From Actinomadura formosensis NBRC 14204 (GTDB lineage Bacteria > Actinomycetota > Actinomycetes > Streptosporangiales > Streptosporangiaceae), in the NCBI RefSeq assembly GCF_001552155.1, contig NZ_BCQQ01000049.1, forward strand, positions 1 through 42,900: a stretch of 42,900 nt of DNA, written 5' to 3'. The notes below the pieces were generated by a model. It was not told the DNA's origin, did not search any database, and saw nothing but the letters and a program-made list of their open reading frames with translations. Shown here one piece after another: positions 33,984 through 42,645 of this stretch. The translations under genes and the position numbers were made by a program. Position 1 is the first letter of the stretch; the number at the start of each line of letters is the position of its first letter.

Positions 33984-34973
33984 TCACCCGGTCGGGTCGT
34001 TGCCTCGTGAGAAGTTCCCCCAGCGCACCAGGTCGTAGAGGCGCTTCCCCGTGGAGGGCGGGCTGAAGAAGAAGGCGGTCTTCTCGGGCCGCCGCAGAAC
34101 CCCGTGGACCACGAAGTCCCGCGCGACGGGCGTCCAGTAACGCGGGCCGAGGCTCAGCAGCAGGCGAATGTAGTCCCGGGCCCGGACGGACGGCCCGTAC
34201 CAGTGGTTGATGGAGATCGAAGGCGTCAGCGCCGTGAAGTCGTGCCAGCAGCCGCGCGGTATCAGGATCACGTCGCCGGGCCGGACGATCTGCGCGTACA
34301 GTACCGCGGAGCGGAGCAGCGGATAGCCGTCGAGATCTAGGTCCATGAAATCGATCCGGCTGTTCACCAGGTTGTCGGGGAACGGGTAGGCGGCCGCACT
34401 GTCCTGCCAGCCGAGAAGGATGACGAGCTTCTCGCCCCATATCTGGCAGAACAGGTTGTCCTTCAGGTCCGAATGGAGCGCCGAGCGCGTTCCGGCCGAT
34501 CCGACCCAGACCCTGGTGTCGGTGTCCGCGTCCGCCCCGGTGCCGAATATCGAGAAGTCGTAGTCGTCCTCCGGGAACAGGCCCTCCGGACGCTTGTAGG
34601 CGAGATAGCACGGGCTGTCCGCGGGGCTCGCCTGCATGGCGTCGAGGAATTCGCCGAAGGACAGGCAACGCTCGTAGGCGGCCTGGTCCTGGGGCAGCAG
34701 GACGCCCGTCGACGGCAGGTCCATCAGAGCCGTGACCTCTTGGTCGCCGTGCGCCTCCCGCAGCAGGCCGGGACGCCACCGCCGACACGCGGGCCAGCCG
34801 TTCACGGCGCCGCGGAACACCCTCGGGACGGCGGAGGTCCCGCCGAGGTGGCGGACGTCAGTGTGCGACGGCCCGGCGGGGATCGGGCGGATGTCGAGGC
34901 CCGCCGCGGTCAGCCGCCCGATCAGCTCGTCACCGTCGAGGACACTGGTCTGCTTGGCGGAGTCGTAGGCCAT
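33984..34973 (-). CDS. JmjC/cupin_8-type Fe(II)/2-oxoglutarate oxygenase
   Basis: About 329 aa of the cupin_8/JmjC fold. Iron ligands appear as ALHSDLKDN (HxD) and a distal His in IPRGCWHDF; FCQIWGEKLVILL and PGDVILIPRG are fold signatures. Unlike the halogenase in this window it keeps the Asp of HxD, so hydroxylation is expected. I chose ATG 34973 (AAGGG 7 nt upstream); an in-frame ATG at 35006, 9 bp after the regulator stop, is possible. Position in a run with the amidinotransferase and NOS suggests hydroxylation of arginine, a guanidino amino acid or the peptide. The substrate cannot be read from sequence. Confidence 0.87.
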   Translation of the reverse strand: MAYDSAKQTSVLDGDELIGRLTAAGLDIRPIPAGPSHTDVRHLGGTSAVPRVFRGAVNGWPACRRWRPGLLREAHGDQEVTALMDLPSTGVLLPQDQAAYERCLSFGEFLDAMQASPADSPCYLAYKRPEGLFPEDDYDFSIFGTGADADTDTRVWVGSAGTRSALHSDLKDNLFCQIWGEKLVILLGWQDSAAAYPFPDNLVNSRIDFMDLDLDGYPLLRSAVLYAQIVRPGDVILIPRGCWHDFTALTPSISINHWYGPSVRARDYIRLLLSLGPRYWTPVARDFVVHGVLRRPEKTAFFFSPPSTGKRLYDLVRWGNFSRGNDPTG

Positions 34974-35015
34974 GGAGGAGCCCTTCGGATACGGGGTACT
35001 GGGCATGGCGGGCGG

Positions 35016-37322
35016 CTACCGGCCGGACCGGCCGACGATGGTGGCGATCTCCGCCCGGCAGGCGACGACCAGCTTCTTCCGGATGCGGACGAGGTAGGTC
35101 TCGACCGTCTTCGGACTGAGGTCGAGCTTTCGGGCGATCTGCTCGTTGGTGTGGCCGTCGCTGACCAGGAAGGCGATCTGCAGCTCGCGTCCGCTGAGCA
35201 GGTCCAGCTTCAGCCGGGCCTCATCGGCTTGGGCGTGCTCCATCGGCACGGCGGCCCGCCCGCTGGTGCCCGGACGATCCGCCTGCCTGAGGCCGGGCAG
35301 CGACGCGCGGTCGCCTTCGATCCCGGCCGCGGCCGCGGCCGCGAAGGTGGCATGGCGGGCGGCGCCGGCGGTGTCGCCCAGGCAGAGCTGGAGTTCGCTG
35401 AGCGCCATCGCGAAACGCGGCATCGCCAGGTACAGGCCGCACGACTCGGACACGCGCAGCCCGCGTTCGCACCGTGCCGCCGGTGTCTCAATGCCTCCCG
35501 CCGCCTGCTCCACTCGCGCGAGCCAGTAGTAGCCGTCCAAGAACGGAGGCAGCTCGTCGTCGGTGAGCCGGTCGAACCCCCGTGCCGCCGCGGCCTGGTG
35601 GAGGCGGGCGTCGGCCGGGCGGTCCGTGCGCAGCGCCGCGGCCAGCAGCGCCGACATGTCGGCGGCGCGGCCGCCGGGCAGGTCGGGCAGGCACCGGCCG
35701 AGCGCCGCCACGTCCTCCGCGAGAGCGGGGGTCCTGGTCTCCAGGTGGATCAGCAGCCGGGCCCGGCGCAGGTTCCACTCGGCGTCGGTGCACATCGCCT
35801 TGGCCGGGAGCGCCGTGATCGCGGCGTCCAGGTCCGCGCGGGCCTGCTCGGGCTCGCCCAGGTGGTGCCGGGCCAGCGCCTGCCAGGCGATTCCATCGGC
35901 CCTTGCGCGCGGGTTCACGCCGTCCGCCATCGTCAGGCCGTCGAAGGTGGCGAGGGCCGTCCGGCACAGACCCGCCAGCACCTCGGCCTTGCCCCGGAGC
36001 AGGAGTTCCGACGCCTGCTCCGATCGGTGGGAGCCGGATCGCAGCTCCACCGCCGTCCGGACCCAGGAGGCGGCCCGCAGCGGATTGGTCCAGATGCTCT
36101 CGGCCGCGGCGCCGAGCAGCAACAGCGCGCCCGTCTCGTCGCCAATGGACGCGGTATAGGCCACGTGCGGAGCGAGCAAGCCCGAGCTCTTACCACGCTC
36201 CATGAGGAATTCAAGGGCGCGGGCGTGTGCACCCATCAGCCACCCGGGTCCCGCCGCCTGATACGCCGTCTGGCGGAGCAGGCGATTGGCGAATCTCAGC
36301 CGGGATGATGCGCGCTCGGAACGGAAGAGGTCCTCGCCGACGAGTTCGTCAATGGCGGACCATAGCTCGGCCTCGTCCACCCGTGCGACATACCGCAGTT
36401 CGTCCGGCTCGAAGGGCTCGCCGAGCACGGCGGCGGACTGCGCGACGAGCCGGGCGGCCGTCGACAGCACACGGAAATCCCGCAGGCAAGCCGTCAGGAG
36501 ATTGGGCGGCAGGCAGGCCGAGCCCTCACTGGACCGGCCTGCGGCGCGCGCCGTGTTCAGCGCCACGAGCAACCCGGGATTTCCTTCGGACTCGCGGAGC
36601 AGGCGCGCGCAGCCGGAACCGCTCAGGTCGTCGGGCAGCAGGTCCAGCGCCTCGCGCTCGCGCAACGGGCCGAGCGCGATACGGCGGACCACGCCGCTCC
36701 CGGCCGCCGTGTTGATCAGGCCGCTGAGGACCTTGTCGCCCTGCCGGGGACGGTGCGCGACCACGAGCACCAGGCGGTTCTCAGGAGGATGGCGGAGCAG
36801 ATGTCTCAGCAGGTCCAAAGAGCCGGGGTCAGCCCAATGCATGTCGTCCATGAGCAGTACGAACCCGCACGGTGCCCCGAGGGTCTCGATCAGCTGCCGG
36901 ACCCCGCGGAAGACGCCGTACGTTCCGCCGAGGCTCCTCGGCCCGGACGCGGACGCCGGCCCCAGGGACGGGAAGATCTCCGCCAGGCCGTAGTCGCCGC
37001 CGGGGCCGCGCAGGGCCGGCGACGTGTCCGCCAGCCCGCCGAGCGGCCCGTCGAACGCGTCGATCAAGGCGGCGAACGGTATGCGCGACGTGGACGCCGA
37101 CCCTGCCGCCACCGGCCATCCGGCCTTGGCTGCGGTCAACGCGAAGTCCTTCAGGAGCGTGGTCTTCCCGCTCCACCGGTCGCCGCGCAGCTCTATGGCC
37201 GACAGCCCGCCGGACCGTTCGGTCAGAATACTTTCCAACTCGGCAAGCGCATCGTCATGACGATAGGTCGAGACGTCGGTCGCCGCTTCGAGATCCAGCG
37301 GTAGCATCACGTCCAGCGCCAT
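35016..37322 (-). CDS. Large ATP-binding LuxR-family (LAL) transcriptional regulator
   Basis: About 768 aa. An N-terminal AAA-type ATPase has Walker A RGDRWSGKTTLL and Walker B FVLLMDDMHWADPGS. A long helical middle follows, then a C-terminal LuxR helix-turn-helix: LLSGRELQIAFLVSDGHTN, then EQIARKLDLSPKTVETY. LAL proteins are common pathway-specific activators in actinomycete clusters. The frame extends upstream to 37457, but third positions before the ATG at 37322 are not GC-rich, so I place the start there (GAGGG about 10 nt upstream); ATG 37388 with AGGA is an alternative. The cupin, amidinotransferase and NOS genes follow closely and are probably co-transcribed. The 255 bp between 37322 and the peptidase stop show nothing beyond a presumed promoter. 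Confidence 0.9.
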   Translation of the reverse strand: MALDVMLPLDLEAATDVSTYRHDDALAELESILTERSGGLSAIELRGDRWSGKTTLLKDFALTAAKAGWPVAAGSASTSRIPFAALIDAFDGPLGGLADTSPALRGPGGDYGLAEIFPSLGPASASGPRSLGGTYGVFRGVRQLIETLGAPCGFVLLMDDMHWADPGSLDLLRHLLRHPPENRLVLVVAHRPRQGDKVLSGLINTAAGSGVVRRIALGPLREREALDLLPDDLSGSGCARLLRESEGNPGLLVALNTARAAGRSSEGSACLPPNLLTACLRDFRVLSTAARLVAQSAAVLGEPFEPDELRYVARVDEAELWSAIDELVGEDLFRSERASSRLRFANRLLRQTAYQAAGPGWLMGAHARALEFLMERGKSSGLLAPHVAYTASIGDETGALLLLGAAAESIWTNPLRAASWVRTAVELRSGSHRSEQASELLLRGKAEVLAGLCRTALATFDGLTMADGVNPRARADGIAWQALARHHLGEPEQARADLDAAITALPAKAMCTDAEWNLRRARLLIHLETRTPALAEDVAALGRCLPDLPGGRAADMSALLAAALRTDRPADARLHQAAAARGFDRLTDDELPPFLDGYYWLARVEQAAGGIETPAARCERGLRVSESCGLYLAMPRFAMALSELQLCLGDTAGAARHATFAAAAAAGIEGDRASLPGLRQADRPGTSGRAAVPMEHAQADEARLKLDLLSGRELQIAFLVSDGHTNEQIARKLDLSPKTVETYLVRIRKKLVVACRAEIATIVGRSGR

Positions 37323-37577
37323 AGCAAGGACACCCTCTTCGGTTTCTGCAATGCCTGCTTCAGTTCTCACTCGCCGCGTGGCGGCCATTGACTTCCTGGA
37401 TCGGTTCTCGGTGGTTATCGGAAGCTTGTGGCAGGGCCGTCCAGGACGGGGCGTCAACCCGCCTCATTCAGAAAGTCCACATCGGTAATCTTCGGAAGAG
37501 ACGCAGAACATGAGGCGCCGCAAGTATTTCGTCGGTGGCGGCGGGCCATCAGGTCGGCCGGTCCTCATCGCGCAGGA

Positions 37578-38630
37578 TCACGGAACGGTTCGTGCGTCGC
37601 CTCCTCGCACGCGCCCCGCTGGGGAGGGGCGCTCGGCCCGTGCCGCCACGACGGCCGCGACTCCCGCGACGACCCGGGAGAGGAAGCCGTAGTCGAGGCG
37701 ATCCGGCAGATCGTCAGATGTGTGATAGGCCGCGTCCCGGAAGTTCGCGGTGTCGGTGAGGCACACCGCCGGGATGCCGAGCTCCCAGGCGTCGCTGTGA
37801 TCGCTGCGCGCCAGGTTGCGCAGCGCCGGGACCAGGACGCGCAGGACGGGTCCGATCACCGCGCGGCCGAGCGGGTCGCACAGCAGGTGCGCGAAGTGCG
37901 GTCCGCCCGCCTCGCGCAGCGCCGCACGCAGGCTTTTGGCGAGCCGGCGGCTCGACGGGCGGAACAGGACCGAGATCCAGTCGGCTCGCCGGCCCCGCCG
38001 CCGGACGCTCGACACGACTCTCGGGTAGACCAGGCCGAAGGGGAAGGGAACCTGCTGCGTGCCCGGCTCGTCATGCGTCATCGCCACGCACTCCAGGACG
38101 ATGACTTCGCGGATCTCCTCGTGGTGCTCCGTGAAGAAGGCCCGCGCACCGAACCCGCCGAGTTCCTCCATGTCCAGCGCCACCAGCAACGGCGGCGCGG
38201 CCAGGTCGAACTTGGGAATGACTCGCGCCAACTCCAGGAGCGCCGCGAGGCCGGACGCGTTGTCGTTGGCTCCGGGAGAGCCCGCGACGCCGTCCAGATG
38301 GGCGGCCACGGCGGTCACCGGACCGGACCCGTCACCGTACCGGGCCACCAGATTCGCCCCCGGCAGATCCCGGTACTCCGTCCAGTATTCGCCGTCGGCC
38401 CCTATCTCACGCGGATCACGCAGGCCACGGCCTGACGCGGTGAACGGCTGCGCCGAAACGGTCCAGCCGCATTCGGCCAATGATGCCTCCACAGAATTGC
38501 GGACCGTCCGAAGTCCGTCGGCCTCATGCACCGCTGAACGCGGCAGGGACAGCCTTGCGACGTCCTCGCGCAGTCGCCGGGCACTGACCAGCTTCAGTAT
38601 CTCCGAAGCATGACCACGGGTTGCCGTCAT
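37578..38630 (-). CDS. M28-family zinc metallopeptidase
   Basis: About 350 aa. Zinc ligands of the M28 aminopeptidase fold are visible: His/Asp in AAHLDGVAGSPGANDNASG, the catalytic Glu pair in LDMEELGGFGA, Asp in ARSDHSDAWELGIP and the last His in AYHTSDDLP. No signal peptide or membrane helix is evident, so it should act in the cytoplasm. The ATG at 38630 is preferred over a TTG 12 codons upstream. In a peptide cluster it might trim a precursor, hydrolyse an amide for self-protection, or cyclise an N-terminus (glutaminyl cyclases share this fold). It could also be a housekeeping gene at the cluster edge. It is transcribed away from the second P450. Confidence 0.87.
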   Translation of the reverse strand: MTATRGHASEILKLVSARRLREDVARLSLPRSAVHEADGLRTVRNSVEASLAECGWTVSAQPFTASGRGLRDPREIGADGEYWTEYRDLPGANLVARYGDGSGPVTAVAAHLDGVAGSPGANDNASGLAALLELARVIPKFDLAAPPLLVALDMEELGGFGARAFFTEHHEEIREVIVLECVAMTHDEPGTQQVPFPFGLVYPRVVSSVRRRGRRADWISVLFRPSSRRLAKSLRAALREAGGPHFAHLLCDPLGRAVIGPVLRVLVPALRNLARSDHSDAWELGIPAVCLTDTANFRDAAYHTSDDLPDRLDYGFLSRVVAGVAAVVAARAERPSPAGRVRGGDARTVP

Positions 38631-39049
38631 CACAAGCCACCATCTGCTCCCGGGCCGGATCGTCAAGGCCCATTCAACAAGAAGTCATCATGATCATTTT
38701 TTGGTCGCAATCAACAAATTATCCGAACACCGTCCGAGTGCAAGAGTTGATGTGTTGACTACCCGAGGAAACTCTTTGTGCGCTAAGTGACGACGCGCTT
38801 ACCGTGAGTAAAAGCGAGCAGTCCGAAATCCAGTGACATCCTGCCCGAATCGCGACAAATGAAGGTCGGGAGGAGCGCCGGACCACCCGTTTCATCGGCC
38901 GCCGGCCCGCAGAAGGCCCTCTCGGCCGGGCGTCCGGTGCCATAATCCTGGCACGGCACCGCAATGACCGCGCCGCCAATCTGGCGAAACTAACCGAGAA
39001 CGCCGCCCACAACTGACCGGGTGGATGCACAGAAATCTAAGGAGATCTC
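38631..39049. promoter_or_regulatory. Divergent regulatory region between M28 peptidase and second P450
   Basis: About 420 bp without a gene and clearly richer in A+T than its surroundings near 38670-38830. It contains TCAACA at 38674-38679 and 38711-38716 and its reverse complement TGTTGA at 38753-38758, an ATGATCAT palindrome at 38690-38697, and GTGCCA-N6-TGGCAC at 38937-38954. AAGGAG at 39039-39044 is a strong ribosome-binding site 5 nt before the TTG start of the P450. These repeats are plausible binding sites for the cluster regulators; no regulator is identified. Confidence 0.5.
38937..38954. promoter_or_regulatory. Inverted repeat GTGCCA-N6-TGGCAC, candidate operator
   Basis: A perfect 6+6 bp inverted repeat about 96 bp upstream of the P450 start codon. 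Its dyad with a six-base spacer suits a dimeric helix-turn-helix protein. It is not followed by a T-run. Confidence 0.35.
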
Positions 39050-40231
39050 TTGAGAGAAAAGAAGCGTCAGCTACTCGGACCGGGATCCGATATCGACCCC
39101 TATCCTGCCTACCGGCGTCTTCGAGAGGAGGCCCCGATCCATCGGATGCACCTTCGCGACGGTCTCTACTGCTGGTGGATCTGCCGTTACGAGGAGGCCC
39201 GGTGGGCGCTAGCGGATCCGAGGCTCAGCCGGGACCCGCGAGCCGCGGTGGCCGAGTGGAGAGCGGCCGACCGCGGCAGGAGGCTGGAGGACGAATCGGC
39301 ACTCGGCACCCATCTGCTCACCTTGGAGCCGCCCGACCACACGCGGCTTCGCCGGCCCCTCTCCAGGGCTTTCTCGGCCCGCACCGTGGAACGGCGGCGC
39401 GCCCGCGTCCAGGAAATCGCCGACTCGCTGATCGACGGCTTCCGGAGCCGGGGCTCGGCCGAGATCATCGGAGAATACGCCTATCCATTGGCGATCTCCG
39501 TGAACTGCGAGATCCTCGGCGTTCCGGCCGAAGACCATCACTATTTCCGGCAGTGGACGTCCAACGCGCTGGCGAACGTGCCCGCGCCGCGGCCCGACGC
39601 CTACCTGAGGGAGCTCATCGCGGGGAAACGCCGGACCCCGGGAACCGACCTCGTCAGTGAGTTGATCCAGGGGGACCTGAGCGAGGGCGAACTCCTCTCG
39701 ATGATCTTTCTCCTGCTGGTGGCCGGCCACGAGGGTAGCGTCGCCCTCATCGGCAACGCGGTCCTCGCGCTGCTCCGCCATCCCGGCCAGCTGGCGCTCC
39801 TGCGGTCCCGTCCGGAACTGCTCGACTCGGCTGTCGAGGAGGTGCTCCGGTGGGACGGGCCCATGGAGCTGGCAGCCTGGCGCTTCCCCACCGAGCCGGT
39901 GGACATCGGCGGAACGGTGATCCCCGCGGGCGAGCCGGTGGTGATCTCGCTGGCGGCCGCGCACCGCGATCCCGCCCGGTTCAGAGCTCCGGACGAGTTT
40001 CGGATCGACCGCGCCGACAACCCGCACCTGGCGTTCGGACGGGGCGTCCATTACTGCCTCGGCGCGCGGCTGGCCCGCCTCGAAGGAAGGATCGCGGTCG
40101 GAACGCTGTTCGACCGGCTTCCCGACCTCGCGCTGACGGCTCCCGTCGAGGAGATCCGCAGGCAGCCGAGCTTCATCGTCCGGGGCGTCCACGCGCTCCC
40201 GGTCACCTTCTCACCAGGCGGGCACCGATAG
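39050..40231 (+). CDS. Cytochrome P450 with altered I-helix
   Basis: A 393-aa soluble P450 of the CYP107-like type. Heme loop FGRGVHYCLGARLAR with Cys336; ExxR in VEEVLRWDGP; EPPDHTRLRRPLSRAF in the C-helix area. The I-helix reads LLLVAGHEGSVALIG, where AGHETT is usual: the conserved Thr of proton delivery is Gly, followed by Ser. The TTG start is supported by a near-perfect AAGGAG box. Its 3' end overlaps the convergent regulator gene by 21 bp. It could oxidise the finished peptide or, given the nitric oxide synthase, perform NO-dependent nitration; the altered I-helix is compatible with changed oxygen handling but proves neither. Confidence 0.92.
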   Translation: MREKKRQLLGPGSDIDPYPAYRRLREEAPIHRMHLRDGLYCWWICRYEEARWALADPRLSRDPRAAVAEWRAADRGRRLEDESALGTHLLTLEPPDHTRLRRPLSRAFSARTVERRRARVQEIADSLIDGFRSRGSAEIIGEYAYPLAISVNCEILGVPAEDHHYFRQWTSNALANVPAPRPDAYLRELIAGKRRTPGTDLVSELIQGDLSEGELLSMIFLLLVAGHEGSVALIGNAVLALLRHPGQLALLRSRPELLDSAVEEVLRWDGPMELAAWRFPTEPVDIGGTVIPAGEPVVISLAAAHRDPARFRAPDEFRIDRADNPHLAFGRGVHYCLGARLARLEGRIAVGTLFDRLPDLALTAPVEEIRRQPSFIVRGVHALPVTFSPGGHR

Positions 40232-42505
40232 CGTCCCGGCGACGACGTGCGCACCTTTCCCGTCCAGGTACGCACGGATGTCGTCGGCCCGCGCGTCATC
40301 GAGTTCCTCGTACAGCTCAAGCGCCGCCTCCCAGGATGCTCGGGCCCGCTCGGCGCAATCCAGCGCCTCCAAGGTCCGGGCCCGCCTGGACAGGCAGTCC
40401 GCCTCGCCCCACCGGGAGCCGGCGGCCCGCCGGGCCTCAAGGGACTGTTCCAGGCAGGACAGCGCGATCTCATGCCTGCCGTGCTCGCCGTGGAGTCCCG
40501 CCAGTTTCGCCAAGGCCAGCCCGCGACCATCGTGGTTCTCGATCCGCTCGAAGGTCGCCAACGCCTCGGCCAGCGTGCCCTGCGCCTCCTCGTAGCGTTT
40601 CCGTCCGCGGCAAGAATCGGCGAGGGTGAGCAGGCATGACGCCAGTCCGTGGGCGTCGCAGACCACGGTGAAGATCGTCATGGCCTGCTGTGCACGAGCA
40701 CGCGCCTCGGCCCAATGCGCCTGATCGACGGCGAGGAAGCCGAGCCCCGCCAACGTCCATGCCTCCCCGTGACGGTCCCCGACGCTGCGGCGCACCGCCA
40801 GAGCATGCTCGAAAAGCCGCTGGGCCCGGTCATAGCGACGCAGCCAGCGATATCCCTCCGCAAGGCTCGTCTCCACCCAGCCTTCGGCGTAGCGGTTGCC
40901 GATCTCCTTTGTCGCTTTGAGAGCGAGTGTCGTGGTGGCGAGCCAAATGCCGCCGGGCTTGCGGAGAAGGCGAAAGTAGTCGAACAGGGCGACCGCCAGT
41001 TTCCAGGCCGCCTCGTGCAAGCCGTGCTCGATGGCGAGTCGGGTCACCGCGACGAAGTTCGCCGCCTCCATGTCGTACCAGCGGAGCGCGCTCTTGCCGT
41101 CGCCGAACCGCAGCGGTGTGACGCCGGGCTCGGCCTCTGGCATCACCAGCGGATTGAGCCGGAAGGGCGCCAGCGACCGTCCGCCCGCGGCGGCGGTGAA
41201 GAGGTACCAGTCGATGAGGCGACGCGCCGCCGCCGCCCGGTCTTCGGGAGAATCATCGGTCTCGACCCGTTCGGCCGCGAAGAGCCGCAGCAGGTCGTGA
41301 AAGCGGTAACGGCTGACCTCTACCCCTTCAAGCAGATGGACCTCATGGAGCTTCTGCAGTATCCGTCGTGTCTGCACCACCGGCGTGCCGGTGAGCGCGG
41401 CCGCCGCCTCGACGCTGATGTGCGGGCCACGATGCATCGCGAGGTAGCGGAAGGCACGGGCCTCCGCGTCGCCCAGATCGTGATACGACCAATCGAACGC
41501 CGACCGGACGTTCGCTGAATCGTGGATGGCCAGCCCGTCGAGCCGCTGGCGCTCGGCGGCCAGTTCGTCGGCGAGGTCGCTGACCGGATGGTGAGGATGG
41601 GCCGCCACCCTCTCGGCGGCGATCCGGAGTGCCAGCGGCAGCCGCCCGCACAGATTGGCGAGGGTCGTGACGGAGTCCATCTCGGCTTTGGCGCGTTCCG
41701 CTCCGAGGGCCGAGCTCAGTACCGCCACGCTCTCGGCCTTCGACAAAGGACGCAGTTCGCCTCGCTCGACATTGACGCGCATCGCCAGCGCGCCGAGCCT
41801 GCGGCGGCTGGTGATGATGACCGCGCTACCCGCCGCTCCGGGCAGCAGAGGCTCGACCTGGCAGGACGAGGCGGCGTTGTCCAGAATGATTAGCAGACGC
41901 CGCGAAGACAGCAGCGACCGGTACAAATTCGCGCGCTGTTCCGTACGGGGCGGAACCTCCTGGACGGGAACGCCGAGTGATACCAGGAATTCCTCCAGCA
42001 CATCTGCCGGACGAGACGGTTCGCCGTCAGGCGAATAACCTCTGAGATCGGCGAAGAGCTGCCCGTCGGGAAACACGTCCGGTTCGGCTCGGACGATCTC
42101 GTCCGCACAGCGGAGGACCGCGGTGGTCTTGCCGATACCAGGCGGACCTTCCACGGCCACAATGGGTGAGCTGCTCGCGCCCCTCCCGCGCATGAGAATT
42201 TTCTTAATCCATGATAAAAAGTCTTCCCGCCCGACGAAACCCGCAGATGATGCGGGCAGCTGTGCGGGCCGCGACAACGATTTCACCTCCGCGAGGGAGA
42301 TGAGCTTGCCTTGCGCCTTCAGGACCTCGTCACAACGCCTGACGAGGTCGGCGGAAGGCGGAGCACCGTGCCGCACCTTGCTCAGCCAGCTGGGATGGTA
42401 GCCGGTCAGATCCGCGAGTTGCCGCCATGACAAGCGGCGTTGGGCGACCAAGCGCCCCAGCTCCTCAACGAAAGGGGACGTCAACTTGCCTTTCCCTGCA
42501 CCCAC
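40211..42505 (-). CDS. XRE-HTH / NB-ARC ATPase / TPR regulator (STAND type)
   Basis: A 764-aa regulator. N-terminal helix-turn-helix: SWRQLADLTGYHPSWLSKV. NB-ARC ATPase: Walker A EGPPGIGKTTAVL, Walker B LLIILDNA, CGRLPLALRIAAER. The C-terminal third is tetratricopeptide repeats (for example GEAWTLAGLGFLAVDQAHW and YEEAQGTLAEALATFE). The layout resembles AfsR-like proteins but with an XRE-type DNA-binding head in place of the SARP domain. The GTG start at 42505 has GAGG 5 nt upstream. An in-frame TTA leucine codon at 42217-42215 (residue 97), in a locally AT-rich stretch, would make translation depend on the bldA tRNA in Streptomyces-like hosts. It faces the second P450 and may control that gene or the cluster. 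Confidence 0.9.
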   Translation of the reverse strand: MGAGKGKLTSPFVEELGRLVAQRRLSWRQLADLTGYHPSWLSKVRHGAPPSADLVRRCDEVLKAQGKLISLAEVKSLSRPAQLPASSAGFVGREDFLSWIKKILMRGRGASSSPIVAVEGPPGIGKTTAVLRCADEIVRAEPDVFPDGQLFADLRGYSPDGEPSRPADVLEEFLVSLGVPVQEVPPRTEQRANLYRSLLSSRRLLIILDNAASSCQVEPLLPGAAGSAVIITSRRRLGALAMRVNVERGELRPLSKAESVAVLSSALGAERAKAEMDSVTTLANLCGRLPLALRIAAERVAAHPHHPVSDLADELAAERQRLDGLAIHDSANVRSAFDWSYHDLGDAEARAFRYLAMHRGPHISVEAAAALTGTPVVQTRRILQKLHEVHLLEGVEVSRYRFHDLLRLFAAERVETDDSPEDRAAAARRLIDWYLFTAAAGGRSLAPFRLNPLVMPEAEPGVTPLRFGDGKSALRWYDMEAANFVAVTRLAIEHGLHEAAWKLAVALFDYFRLLRKPGGIWLATTTLALKATKEIGNRYAEGWVETSLAEGYRWLRRYDRAQRLFEHALAVRRSVGDRHGEAWTLAGLGFLAVDQAHWAEARARAQQAMTIFTVVCDAHGLASCLLTLADSCRGRKRYEEAQGTLAEALATFERIENHDGRGLALAKLAGLHGEHGRHEIALSCLEQSLEARRAAGSRWGEADCLSRRARTLEALDCAERARASWEAALELYEELDDARADDIRAYLDGKGAHVVAGTLSVPAW

Positions 42506-42645
42506 GAGCGCCTCACCGATAGGCGGAGCAATGTCTACCGTCCGATGATAATGCTGTACCTATAAGATCACCTACACATACTTTCTGATAGCAGACCGGC
42601 ACCGGCAGCGCTAGTACTACGGCCTGATTTCGTGATTGTTCGGGT

